From the NCBI GenBank assembly GCA_964612995.1, contig CAZTGE010000110.1, positions 1-14,007 of the forward strand: DNA of 14,007 nucleotides, written 5' to 3'. Numbering within the stretch: the first letter of the stretch is position 1; the number at the start of each line of letters is the position of its first letter. Under the pieces are notes generated by a model. The model saw only the letters and a program-made list of their open reading frames with translations, was not told where the DNA came from and did not search any database. This document shows, piece after piece, positions 1-7,659 of this stretch. The position numbers and the translations under genes are program-made. The stretch is from SLQH01 sp964612995. GTDB lineage: Bacteria > Planctomycetota > UBA11346.

Positions 1-38
1 CGCTCGCTGCGGATGGGCGCGCTCGCTGCGGATGGGCG
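1..38 (+). repeat. Tandem duplication, 2 x 19 bp
   Basis: Two perfect head-to-tail copies of CGCTCGCTGCGGATGGGCG occupy 1-19 and 20-38. They sit in the variable middle part of repeat copy A. Further copies could lie left of the window edge. Confidence 0.85.
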
Positions 39-66
39 CTTCTGGCTTTTTGAGGGGCCTTGTCAC
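1..66 (+). repeat. Interspersed repeat copy A (right end only)
   Basis: This is the terminal part of a repeat family that recurs at 8345-8545 (same orientation) and 13916-14007 (inverted). The diagnostic segment is 43-66, TGGCTTTTTGAGGGGCC followed by TTGTCAC. It aligns with TGGATTTTCGCGGGCC plus TTGTCAG in copy B and with TGGATCTTCAGGGGCC plus CGTCAC on the minus strand of copy C. The hairpin end of the element would lie left of base 1 and cannot be seen. The element runs over the stop codon of the minus-strand YdjY gene. The match is short, so the assignment rests on all three copies agreeing. Confidence 0.6.
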
Positions 67-1229
67 CCGGTGGGGCGATCCGCTGCGTCACCCGGTACCT
101 GCGGTCCGACCGGCGGCGCCTCGGGCGGCGTCGATGTTTCCTCGGCGTCGGGATCGATCACGAACACGGGCACGACCCAGGCGTCGACCCCGGCCGCGAG
201 TTCGAGCACCAGCTGCCGCAGCTCCAGATCGGCGCTGCGCGGTACCTCCGGAGCGACCCGTAGGCCCACGGCGCGATAGGTGGGATCGGCCTTGGGCCCG
301 TAGTGCTCGAGCAGCAGGTTGGCCAGGGCCCCGCGATCGATCACCGCGTCGGCGTGATGCAGCACGGTATCCTCGCCATCCCACTCCGTATCTATGGTCA
401 ACGGCAGCTCCAGCGCCTCGAACACGACCAGCACCGGGGTCTCCGGCGGCGGTGGGCGCACCCCGCTGTTGACCTCGAAGAAGTCGTCACGCGCGCTCAA
501 GGGGAAAGGGCTGGCGAGCAGGGTGTCGGGCTCATCGAAGTTGACCACCACCGAACGCGTGGTGGTGAGCATGAACCGCTCCACCCGCTGGGTGGTGCCG
601 TCGGGCAGGGTCTCGTGGACGGTGCGGAACTGGCTGCCGGTGTAGACATAGGGCAACGGTGGATACGGGTGCCGCAGCTGGCGGTTGCGCACCAGCGTGC
701 TGGCGTCGGCCGCCATCCAGGTGCTCGACCCAGTGAGCGGATCGAGCCGCTGCCAGAACAGGCGCACCCGCAGCGGCGTCCCCCGGGCCGGCTGACCCGA
801 GGCCTCCGGCGCGGGCGCGCCATCGGGGGGATCGAAGGCGGCGAGGAACGCGGCCTTGGTCAGGTCGGCGCGATTGCAGAACAGCCGGACCAGCGACTCG
901 TGGTTCTTGCCGCCCTCGAGGCAGGCGATGACCTCGAGCCCGTCCACCGGACCCTGGTCGACCAGCACAACTCCCTCCATCACCACCCGGTCCTCACCGA
1001 GGTAGAGCCCCTCGGCGAGGCGTTGGCCCTTAGCCGGAGCGTCGACCTGACGCGGCGAGACCGGATCGAGCAGGGGGAAGCCTTCCATCAGGCCGGCGAG
1101 CCGCTCGAGCATCGCCACGTCCTCGACCGCACCACGCTCGACCGCCGGTGCGCACACGGCGATCAGGGACAGCAGGCACAGGAGGGTCGCACACCACGGC
1201 GCGACACTGAACGAAGGTGAACGGATCAT
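63..1229 (-). CDS. Secreted YdjY-domain protein
   Basis: Protein of 388 residues, function unknown. Residues 1-29 form an export signal: Arg3, a hydrophobic core around 13-27 and a likely signal-peptidase site near APA-V30. The Cys residues lack a convincing lipobox, so it is probably soluble and extracytoplasmic. Residues about 75-240 resemble the YdjY domain. The best marker is LEVIACLEGGKNHESLV at 98-114, which matches the family's conserved Cys...Gly-Gly-Lys-x-His-Glu-Ser core. A second segment, about 265-360, is predicted alpha/beta and I do not recognise it. The tail (365-388) is Pro/Ala-rich. Start choice: an ATG nine codons in-frame upstream-equivalent positions was weighed; the ATG at 1229 has AGAGAGG (1239-1245) nine bases upstream, whereas the ATG at 1238 touches that site. 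The gene diverges from flhA, and its stop codon falls inside repeat copy A. Domain confidence is good; no role is assignable. Confidence 0.8.
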   Translation of the reverse strand: MIRSPSFSVAPWCATLLCLLSLIAVCAPAVERGAVEDVAMLERLAGLMEGFPLLDPVSPRQVDAPAKGQRLAEGLYLGEDRVVMEGVVLVDQGPVDGLEVIACLEGGKNHESLVRLFCNRADLTKAAFLAAFDPPDGAPAPEASGQPARGTPLRVRLFWQRLDPLTGSSTWMAADASTLVRNRQLRHPYPPLPYVYTGSQFRTVHETLPDGTTQRVERFMLTTTRSVVVNFDEPDTLLASPFPLSARDDFFEVNSGVRPPPPETPVLVVFEALELPLTIDTEWDGEDTVLHHADAVIDRGALANLLLEHYGPKADPTYRAVGLRVAPEVPRSADLELRQLVLELAAGVDAWVVPVFVIDPDAEETSTPPEAPPVGPQVPGDAADRPTG

Positions 1230-1382
1230 GCGGGCCATCCTCTCTGGGCACAGCGGCGACACAACGCCGGGCAGCGCAAACGCAGCGCCGGACGTGCCGG
1301 GCGAACCCGGACCGGGCACCCGCCGGCTGTCAGTCCCGACGACAAAGGGTGCGAACGCTGTCTGTCGGCTGGGCAGGCGGCA

Positions 1383-1398
1383 TTGGCACGCCCTGTGC
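1383..1398 (+). promoter_or_regulatory. Candidate sigma-54 promoter of the flhA operon
   Basis: TTGGCACG-CCCT-GTGC fits the -24/-12 consensus YTGGCACG-N4-TTGC. The upstream half is perfect. The invariant GG (1385-1386) and GC (1397-1398) are exactly ten bases apart. The downstream half has one mismatch (GTGC for TTGC). Transcription would start near 1410, about 75 bases before the flhA start. Use of RpoN for flhA-flhF-flhG operons is established in polar-flagellated bacteria such as Pseudomonas and Vibrio, so motif and context agree. No enhancer site for an activator was identified. Confidence 0.55.
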
Positions 1399-1444
1399 CC
1401 ATCATTGCGCGCACCGGCGCCTGCCGCGCTGGCCTGTAGCGACA

Positions 1445-1462
1445 CGCGACAGGCCTGTGGCG
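1445..1462. promoter_or_regulatory. Inverted repeat in flhA leader
   Basis: A perfect ACAGGCCTGT palindrome (1449-1458) is flanked by CGC and GCG, giving an imperfect 18-bp dyad. It lies between the candidate sigma-54 promoter and the flhA ribosome-binding site (AGGAG, 1474-1478). The sequence GGCCTGT also occurs just upstream at 1431-1437. It could be an operator or a short RNA stem, or it could be chance in GC-rich DNA. Confidence 0.3.
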
Positions 1463-1483
1463 CGCCCCCACACAGGAGCCATC

Positions 1484-3571
1484 GTGGCCGAGACCGCCAT
1501 CGATTCGCCGCCGCTGACCTCGATCGCGCGCCTGACCAAGCGCAGCGACGTGGTCTTCGCCGTGGGCATGGTCGGGATCATGGCCCTGCTGGTGCTGCCG
1601 ATGCCACCGATGGTCATCTCAGTGCTGCTGGCGGGCAACCTCTCGCTGGCGGTGCTGATCCTGCTGGTGGCTATCTACGCCAAGGAGCCGCTGGAGTTCA
1701 GCACCTTTCCCAGCCTGTTGCTGGTCACCACCCTGGCCCGGCTCGGGCTCAACGTGGCCACCACCCGGCTGATCCTGCTCACCGGCAACGGCGGCTCGGT
1801 GATCGAGACCTTCGGCCAGTTCGTGGTCGGCGGCAACTTCGTCGTCGGCGCGGTGGTGTTCGTGATCCTGGTCGTGATCCAGCTGGTGGTGGTGACCAAG
1901 GGCGCCGGCCGGGTGAGCGAGGTCGCTGCGCGTTTCACCCTCGATGCCATGCCCGGCAAACAGATGGCGATCGATGCCGACCTCAATGCCGGACTGATCA
2001 GCGAGAAGGATGCCCGCGAGCGCCGTGACAAGATCGCCAGCGAGGCCGAGTTCTACGGCGCGATGGACGGCGCCTCGAAGTTCGTCAAGGGCGATGCGAT
2101 CGCCGGGTTGATCATCACCCTGATCAACATCGCCGCAGGCATCTTGATCGGCATGACCATGATGGCGATGAGCGCGAGCCAGGCGGTGGAGACCTTCTCC
2201 ATCCTGACCATCGGCGACGGTCTGGTCAGCCAGATCCCCTCGCTGCTGATCGCGATCGGCTCGGGCATGCTGGTGACCAAGGCCCGCAGCGAACGCTCCA
2301 TCGGCACCGAACTGCCCGAGCAGTTCTTCATCAAGCACAAGGCGATCCTCATCGCCAGCTGCCTGATCCTGGGCCTGGCCATCGTGCCCGGCATGCCCTT
2401 CCTGCCCTTCGTGATCATCGCCACGGTGTTGTTCATGTTCTACAACCAGCTCAAGGACCACGAACGCGAAGAGGCCGAAGTCGCGGCGCAGGAACAGGCG
2501 CGCGAGGAGGAGCCGCCGGAACAGAAGGTGGAGGACCTGCTGACCAGCGACCGCATCGGGGTGGAGATCGGCTACCGTCTCATCCCGCTGGTCGACAAGC
2601 AGCGCGGCGGCGCCCTGCTCGAACGCATCACCGCACTGCGCAAGCAGCTGGCGCGCGATCACGGCCTGCTGATCCCGCCGATCCGCATCACCGACAACAT
2701 CCAGATCCCCCCGGACTCGTATCGCGTGCGGATCTACGGCGACACCGTCGCCCAGGGCGAGCTGATGGTCGATCGCCTGCTCGCCATCGATGGCGGCACC
2801 GTCGCGGCACCGGTCCAGGGCGTGGCGACCAAGGAGCCGGCCTTCGGCCTCGATGCGGTGTGGATCGAGGAATCCCGGCGTGAAGAGGCCGAAGCGCTGG
2901 GCTACGCGGTCACCGATCCGGCCTCGGCCTTCATCACCCACCTGACCCAGGTGCTCAAGCACAACGCCAGCCGCCTGCTCAACCGCGAGGACATCCGGGC
3001 GATGCTCGACACGCTCAAGCGCGAGTGCCCGGTGCTGGTCAAGGAGGTCGAAGACAATATCAAGCCGGGGAAGGTCCAGCGGGTCATCGCCCTGTTGCTC
3101 GAAGAGGGCGTGCCGATCACCAACCTCGAGAAGATCCTCGAGACCGTCAGCGACCACCCAGATCGCGAAGCGGTGCCGCTGGCCGAGATGGTGCGCACCA
3201 ACCTCGGACGCGCGGTGGTCGCCCATCTGCTCGACGACCAGGGCCGGCTGATGGCGATCATCTTCAACCCGGTACTCGAGCAGCAGCTCGCCGCGAGCGT
3301 CCTCTCCGCCCAGCAGGGCGGCGGCCTGGGCATCGCTCCCGGAGAGGCGAGCGCCCTGATGGACCGGCTCGGCGCCGCGGTCCAGGACGCTCTCGGTCGC
3401 GGCCACGAGCCGGTGCTGCTGACCACCGCGCAGCTGCGCCGCCACATGCGCCAGATCACCCAGCGTTTCCTGCCCGATCTACCGGTGGTCAGCTACAGCG
3501 AACTCGGCGCCGACACCCCGGTCGAGGTCCTGACCACCGTCTCTTTGGAGCCGAGCGATGCCGCCACCTGA
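1484..3571 (+). CDS. flhA: Flagellar export-gate protein FlhA
   Basis: Inner-membrane subunit of the flagellar type III export gate. Its C-terminal cytoplasmic ring docks chaperone-substrate complexes, and its membrane part couples export to the proton motive force. The length of 695 residues is usual for the family. Residues about 20-320 hold the multi-helix membrane region. Within it are the FHIPEP-family signature ARLGLNVATTRLIL (85-98) and the cytoplasmic loop AIDADLNAG (162-170), whose Asp is the conserved proton-linked residue. EFYGAMDGASKFVKGDAIAG (189-208) is near-invariant in the family. After a charged linker (about 325-350), residues 350-695 form the cytoplasmic domain, with the typical segment LLLEEGVPITNLEKILE in its second half. 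The start is GTG at 1484, with AGGAG five bases upstream and protein alignment in support. Open frame continues upstream but is noncoding. First gene of a three-gene operon; flhF begins ten bases after its stop. No upstream flhB is present. Confidence 0.97.
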   Translation: MAETAIDSPPLTSIARLTKRSDVVFAVGMVGIMALLVLPMPPMVISVLLAGNLSLAVLILLVAIYAKEPLEFSTFPSLLLVTTLARLGLNVATTRLILLTGNGGSVIETFGQFVVGGNFVVGAVVFVILVVIQLVVVTKGAGRVSEVAARFTLDAMPGKQMAIDADLNAGLISEKDARERRDKIASEAEFYGAMDGASKFVKGDAIAGLIITLINIAAGILIGMTMMAMSASQAVETFSILTIGDGLVSQIPSLLIAIGSGMLVTKARSERSIGTELPEQFFIKHKAILIASCLILGLAIVPGMPFLPFVIIATVLFMFYNQLKDHEREEAEVAAQEQAREEEPPEQKVEDLLTSDRIGVEIGYRLIPLVDKQRGGALLERITALRKQLARDHGLLIPPIRITDNIQIPPDSYRVRIYGDTVAQGELMVDRLLAIDGGTVAAPVQGVATKEPAFGLDAVWIEESRREEAEALGYAVTDPASAFITHLTQVLKHNASRLLNREDIRAMLDTLKRECPVLVKEVEDNIKPGKVQRVIALLLEEGVPITNLEKILETVSDHPDREAVPLAEMVRTNLGRAVVAHLLDDQGRLMAIIFNPVLEQQLAASVLSAQQGGGLGIAPGEASALMDRLGAAVQDALGRGHEPVLLTTAQLRRHMRQITQRFLPDLPVVSYSELGADTPVEVLTTVSLEPSDAAT

Positions 3572-3581
3572 GGACGCAACG

Positions 3582-4748
3582 ATGATCGTACGCAGTTACA
3601 CCGGCCGGACCATGGGCGAGGCCCTGGAGAAGGTTCGCAGCGATCTGGGCGAACGCGCCCTGATCGTCGAGACCCGCAGCATCCGCGATCCCGGCCTGCT
3701 CTCGCGCCGGACCGGATTCGAGGTGGTCGCCGCGAGCGAGCGAGCGCGAGCGGAGGGCCCAACGACCGCAACCCGACAGACCGCCGCTGAAACCGGCGAC
3801 TGGCGCGCCCAGCTGCTCGGCGACCTGCGCACTGGCCGGCAAGCCGCCCGGCCGACAGCCCCCGCCGCACCCGAGACAGCAGACAACGGCCGCCTGGGCG
3901 ACGAGCTCGGCGCCATCCGCCGCCAGCTCGCCCGCCTCGCCGCCGGCACCCCCACTCCCACCGCCCACCTCGGTGACGCGTTGGCCCGGCGGCTCGAGGA
4001 CGTCGACACACCGATCGAGCTGATCGCCGAGCTCGACGAGGCCCTGGCCCGAGCCGGCGATCGCCTCACCGCCGACCAGCACGGCGAGTTCCTCGCCCGC
4101 TTCCTCGCCCGCGACCTGAGCGCCACCGGCGGCATCGACTGGGACAGCTGCCGTCAGCTGCTGATGGTCGGCCCCACCGGCGTCGGCAAGACCACCAGCA
4201 TCGCCAAGCTCGCCGGCGACCTGGTCCTGCGACGCAAGCGCCGGGTGGCGCTGGTGACCATCGACACCTATCGCGTCGGCGCGACGGATCAGCTCCAGGC
4301 CTACGCCGACCTGCTCGACGCCCCGTTCGCCGTCGCCCGGACCCCCGCGCGGCTCAAAGAGATCCTCGCCGACTTCGCCGACTACGACAACGTGCTCATC
4401 GACACCGCCGGCCGCAACCCGCGCGACGAAGCCAAACTCCAGGAATTGCGTGGCTTCTGCCGCTGCGTCAGCGGCCTCGAAGTCATGCTGGCGGTGCCCG
4501 CCACCTGCGGCCGGGCCGAGTTCGCCGGGATCGTCGAGCGCTTCAGCATGCTGCCGCTGCAACATGCGGTGGTGACCAAACTCGACGAGAACGTGGCCCC
4601 GGGGCGTTTGTTCGGCTGTCTGCGCCGCCATCGCCTCCCGCTCGATTACGTCACCACCGGCCAGGAGGTCCCCACCGATTTCACGCCCGCCGACCCCCTG
4701 TCCCTGGCCCGGATGACCCTCGGCCAGGTCTTTCCCTGCAGCGGCTGA
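3582..4748 (+). CDS. flhF: Flagellar biosynthesis GTPase FlhF
   Basis: SRP-family GTPase that recruits the first flagellar components to the right membrane site, so it controls flagellar position and number. The protein has 388 residues. The N-terminal segment starts MIVRSYTGRTMGEALEKVRSDLG, as FlhF B-domains usually do. A variable Ala/Arg-rich linker spans about 50-130, helical N-domain residues about 130-185, and the G domain 190-385. G-domain motifs are GPTGVGKTT (197-205, P-loop), DTYRVGATDQL (228-238, the SRP-type insertion motif), DTAGR (274-278), TKLDE (332-336, base recognition) and TTGQEVP (358-364). Start choice: ATG 3582 has TGAGGA (3569-3574) seven bases upstream and begins as homologues do. 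An in-frame ATG at 3558, overlapping flhA, also has a GGAG seven bases upstream and would add eight residues. Translation is probably coupled to flhA and flhG. Confidence 0.95.
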   Translation: MIVRSYTGRTMGEALEKVRSDLGERALIVETRSIRDPGLLSRRTGFEVVAASERARAEGPTTATRQTAAETGDWRAQLLGDLRTGRQAARPTAPAAPETADNGRLGDELGAIRRQLARLAAGTPTPTAHLGDALARRLEDVDTPIELIAELDEALARAGDRLTADQHGEFLARFLARDLSATGGIDWDSCRQLLMVGPTGVGKTTSIAKLAGDLVLRRKRRVALVTIDTYRVGATDQLQAYADLLDAPFAVARTPARLKEILADFADYDNVLIDTAGRNPRDEAKLQELRGFCRCVSGLEVMLAVPATCGRAEFAGIVERFSMLPLQHAVVTKLDENVAPGRLFGCLRRHRLPLDYVTTGQEVPTDFTPADPLSLARMTLGQVFPCSG

Positions 4749-4752
4749 CCCG

Positions 4753-5589
4753 ATGGATGATCACGAGACAGATCAGGCCACCGGCCTGCGCGCGCTGGCG
4801 GGCGCAGGCGCAGGCGCAGACACCAGCGTGCGGCTGCCCGCGCTGACCGTGACCGGCGGCAAGGGCGGTGTCGGCAAGACCAGCATCGCGGTCAATCTCG
4901 CACTGCTGCTCAGGCGGATGAGCCTGGAGCCCCTGCTGGTCGATTGCGATCTCGGCCTGGCCAATGCCGACGTGCTGCTGGGCATCAGCCCCCGCACCAC
5001 CCTCTACGAGGTCATGCGCGACGGCGCGCCGCTCGATCGCGCGGTGGTCACCGACCCGCGTGGCCTCGCCCTGGCTCCGGCGGCCTCGGGCCGCGACGAA
5101 CTGACCCGCCTGCCCCGCCACGAGTTCCAACGCCTGCTGCGCGAGCTCGGCCGCGTCGCCGACGGCTACGACCTGCTGGTGCTCGACACCTCGGCTGGCA
5201 TCCATAGCGAGGTCACCGGCTTCGTCCGCGCCGCGCGCCTCGCCTTGATCGTGATCACCCCCGATCCGACCTCGCTGACCGACGCCTACGCCCTGATCAA
5301 AGTCACCCTGGCCCGCCGGCGCGACGCCGCCTTCGCGGTGGTCGTCAACCAGGCCTCCGGCGCACAGGAGGCCCAGATCTGCTTCCAGCGCCTGCGCAAG
5401 GTCGTCCGCACCTACCTCGACCACGACCTCGAATACCTCGGCCATCTGCCGGCCGACCGCAACGTGCGCGAGGCGGTGCGCGCACGCGTGCCCTTCGTCA
5501 CCCGCGAAGAGGCGCCCGCGACCCGTGCGCTCAAGGCCATCGCCCTGCGCCTGAAACGCATGCGCTGGAAGACCGTCACGGGCGGGTGA
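4753..5589 (+). CDS. flhG: MinD/ParA-like ATPase FlhG (FleN/YlxH)
   Basis: MinD-type ATPase of 278 residues that limits flagellar number by acting on FlhF. Residues 7-13 read DQATGLR, an exact match to the DQAxxLR motif by which FlhG stimulates the FlhF GTPase. This separates it from ordinary ParA or MinD. An Ala/Gly linker (14-22, from a hexanucleotide repeat) leads to the deviant Walker A motif KGGVGKTS (37-44), including the signature Lys37. LVDCDLGLANADVLLG (62-77) and LDTSAGI (144-150) are the usual Walker A' and Walker B segments. The C-terminal stretch after about 258 is basic and could form the membrane-targeting amphipathic helix known in the family. The gene starts four bases after the flhF stop with no clear ribosome-binding site, so translation is probably coupled. 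No fliA or chemotaxis gene follows. Confidence 0.94.
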   Translation: MDDHETDQATGLRALAGAGAGADTSVRLPALTVTGGKGGVGKTSIAVNLALLLRRMSLEPLLVDCDLGLANADVLLGISPRTTLYEVMRDGAPLDRAVVTDPRGLALAPAASGRDELTRLPRHEFQRLLRELGRVADGYDLLVLDTSAGIHSEVTGFVRAARLALIVITPDPTSLTDAYALIKVTLARRRDAAFAVVVNQASGAQEAQICFQRLRKVVRTYLDHDLEYLGHLPADRNVREAVRARVPFVTREEAPATRALKAIALRLKRMRWKTVTGG

Positions 5590-5620
5590 CGGACCACGTA
5601 CGCGACTGCGAGCGCCGCGG

Positions 5621-5648
5621 TTGCACCGCCATCCGACGGTTTCAGAAT
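5621..5648 (+). promoter_or_regulatory. Weak candidate sigma-70 promoter before the GYF_2 gene
   Basis: TTGCAC (5621-5626) and CAGAAT (5643-5648) are separated by 16 bases within the 125-bp gap between flhG and the GYF_2 gene. The fit is four of six at each box. This would allow expression apart from the flagellar operon. Little else is seen in the gap. Confidence 0.25.
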
Positions 5649-5714
5649 GCCGGGTCAGGCACGCAGCTCCGTGACCATGTCGGTCGCCTGGCTGTCTCGC
5701 CGACTGGATGCAGC

Positions 5715-7631
5715 ATGAGTGAGCCACGCTATCTCGTTCGCACCCCCCAAGGCGACATGGGGCCCTACACCGCCGAGCAGATCCAGGCCTTCGTGGCACA
5801 GAATCAGCTCCCGCCCGACGCCCAGGTCATCGACACCCGCGTCGTCACCGCCGCCCAGATCGCCGGCCAGCCTGCACCGGCACAGCCGCCCCAGGCACCA
5901 GCGCCGGTGAGCCTGGCTCCCGTCCCGCCGCCGCAGCCACAACTGCAGCCCCCACAGCCGCCAGCCCCACCGCAAGTCAATGCCGTGCCAGGGGTTGTGC
6001 TGAGCCCCGACCTTGAGGCCGGTTTCGCCGCTGCCGGCGGGGGCCCCGTCCCCGCCCCACCTCCCGCACCGGCGCCAATGCCGGGCGCCGGAGTGCACCC
6101 GGTACCTGCCGCCCCACCGCCGCAGCAGTTCGGCGGCAACCAGGTCGAGATCGCCCCCGCGCCGGAGCTCGCCCCACCCCCGAACGCCCCGGTCCAGCCA
6201 GGCACCTCCGGCTCCGGTCTGCGGGCCGCACCCGGCCCCGCCGGCGGCAGCGCGGGGCGACGCACCGGCACGCGTCGGCACACCAACCGCCAGACCGGCC
6301 GCACCTCGCGCGGTGGAGGCGGTACCGATGCTCCCGCCCGCGGGTCCCAGCGCGGCGGCGCCCGCCGCGGTCGCCAGACCGACTCACGCAGCCGGCACGA
6401 CACCGGCGATATGGACGACTTCGAACCGCTGAACGACGAACGGCGCAGCAGCGGCATGGCACCGGGCCTGATCGCGGCCATCGTCATCGGCACGGTGGTT
6501 CTCATCGGCGGCGGCGTGGTCGCCGCACTGACCCTCGGCGGCGGCGACGAACAGCTGCGCCTGAGCGAACTCCAAGGCGAATGGCACATCGACCTCGCAG
6601 CGCTCGAGTCCATGCCGTGGTTCCGCAAGGTCGGTGAGTTCGAGAAGCGCGACCTGATCGACCGCTACACCACCGAGACCTTCGCCTTCCCCGACAGCGC
6701 CACCGTCGTCGTCTACGCCGGCGGCGAGGAGCGCTGGCGCGCCGCGGTCGATCCGCGCAGCGTCGGGCCGCAGCGCCTGAGACTGCAGATCACCGGCGAC
6801 ACCGACGCGCCCTACCGGTCCATCGACCTCAGCCGCCGCGACGGCGGGATCGTCCTCGATCGCGCCGGACGCAAGACGCCGCTCACCCGCGGCCCCGCCG
6901 AGGCCCTGCAGACGGCCCGGGCCGCGGCCACCCCACCGCCGAGCTCCACGAGCGAGGACGGCACAGCCGGCACGGACGCCGACGCCACCGCGAGCGCGGA
7001 TCCGGCAGATCCCGGCCAGGCCTCGCCGGCCGACGCCGCCGGAACCGAGCATGTCGACGCGGGCGCGGAGGGATCCACCACCACAGAGCAGGACACGGCG
7101 AGCGACGAAACGCCGCCGGAGGGCGCCGCCGGGGCCGAGGACGGCACCACGGCGCCCCCCCGCGGCGGGCCGAAGGTCAGTGGGTCCACGGCGGCAGCCG
7201 AAGAGGCCATGGCCGCGATCGCCGGCGACTGGCATGCCGATGAAGATGTCTTCATGGCCAGCCACTATACCCGCCTGCTCGCCCAGTTGCGCCAGCGCAG
7301 CGAGGACCCACGATCGGCGCCACGCGAGGCGTCCAAGCTCATCACCAGACTCTTCGCCACGCTCTACCGCTTCAGCGACGGCACCTACACCGAGTCGATC
7401 GGCGACACGGTCAAGGTCCAGCTGACCATCGAAGGCGCGAGCACCCGCCCCGACGACAACGGCTGGATCCTCTACACCGAACAGGATCAACCGATGGAAG
7501 TCATTCCCACGACCGATGCCGACTCGTTGATCCTGCGCTTCCTGCCCGGCAGCGTTTACGAGAACGGCATGGACATCCCGCTGGCCAAGGGCCCGCCGCC
7601 CCCGGAGAACGTCGAAGCGGCCAGCCCCTGA
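5715..7631 (+). CDS. Membrane-anchored GYF_2-domain protein with two similar C-terminal domains
   Basis: Protein of 638 residues, function unknown. Residues 1-55 form a GYF_2 (DUF4339) domain: YLVRTPQGDMGPYTAEQIQA at 6-25 carries the hallmark Gly-Pro-[YF]-[ST] followed by a short helix. Residues 52-165 are strongly Pro-rich, and 178-230 are basic and rich in Arg, Gly, Thr and Ser. One membrane helix follows at about 249-274 (LIAAIVIGTVVLIGGGVVAA). The small domains should thus be cytoplasmic and the rest outside. The outer part holds two domains of like plan, about 283-394 and 498-627, joined by an acidic Thr/Ala/Glu linker (395-497). Each begins GEWH or GDWH, continues with beta-rich sequence and ends PLTRGP or PLAKGP, suggesting an ancient duplication. 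The start ATG at 5715 is chosen because the GYF_2 fold begins there; its ribosome-binding site is weak. Same strand as flhG, 125 bp away, so a flagellar role is possible but unsupported. Confidence 0.82.
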   Translation: MSEPRYLVRTPQGDMGPYTAEQIQAFVAQNQLPPDAQVIDTRVVTAAQIAGQPAPAQPPQAPAPVSLAPVPPPQPQLQPPQPPAPPQVNAVPGVVLSPDLEAGFAAAGGGPVPAPPPAPAPMPGAGVHPVPAAPPPQQFGGNQVEIAPAPELAPPPNAPVQPGTSGSGLRAAPGPAGGSAGRRTGTRRHTNRQTGRTSRGGGGTDAPARGSQRGGARRGRQTDSRSRHDTGDMDDFEPLNDERRSSGMAPGLIAAIVIGTVVLIGGGVVAALTLGGGDEQLRLSELQGEWHIDLAALESMPWFRKVGEFEKRDLIDRYTTETFAFPDSATVVVYAGGEERWRAAVDPRSVGPQRLRLQITGDTDAPYRSIDLSRRDGGIVLDRAGRKTPLTRGPAEALQTARAAATPPPSSTSEDGTAGTDADATASADPADPGQASPADAAGTEHVDAGAEGSTTTEQDTASDETPPEGAAGAEDGTTAPPRGGPKVSGSTAAAEEAMAAIAGDWHADEDVFMASHYTRLLAQLRQRSEDPRSAPREASKLITRLFATLYRFSDGTYTESIGDTVKVQLTIEGASTRPDDNGWILYTEQDQPMEVIPTTDADSLILRFLPGSVYENGMDIPLAKGPPPPENVEAASP

Positions 7632-7659
7632 TAGCCGCCGGGCCGGTCGACGCCGCGCG

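Noticed and set aside
303..1220. Long plus-strand open frame opposite the YdjY-domain gene
   Set aside because: Low-complexity Arg/Gly/Glu composition with no domain. It is the GC-rich antisense shadow of a gene with a clear signal peptide and family motif.
1217..1483. 89-residue N-terminal extension of flhA
   Set aside because: The frame happens to be open, but the sequence is Arg/Ala-rich with no resemblance to FlhA, and it spans the promoter. GTG 1484 has a good AGGAG.
1619..3445. 608-codon minus-strand open frame opposite flhA
   Set aside because: His/Asp/Gln-rich composition is typical of antisense frames in GC-rich genes. flhA on the other strand is unambiguous.
4799..4819. GCAGGC hexanucleotide run as a regulatory phase-variable repeat
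   Set aside because: Only about three units, in frame and encoding an Ala/Gly linker in FlhG. It is too short to suggest phase variation.
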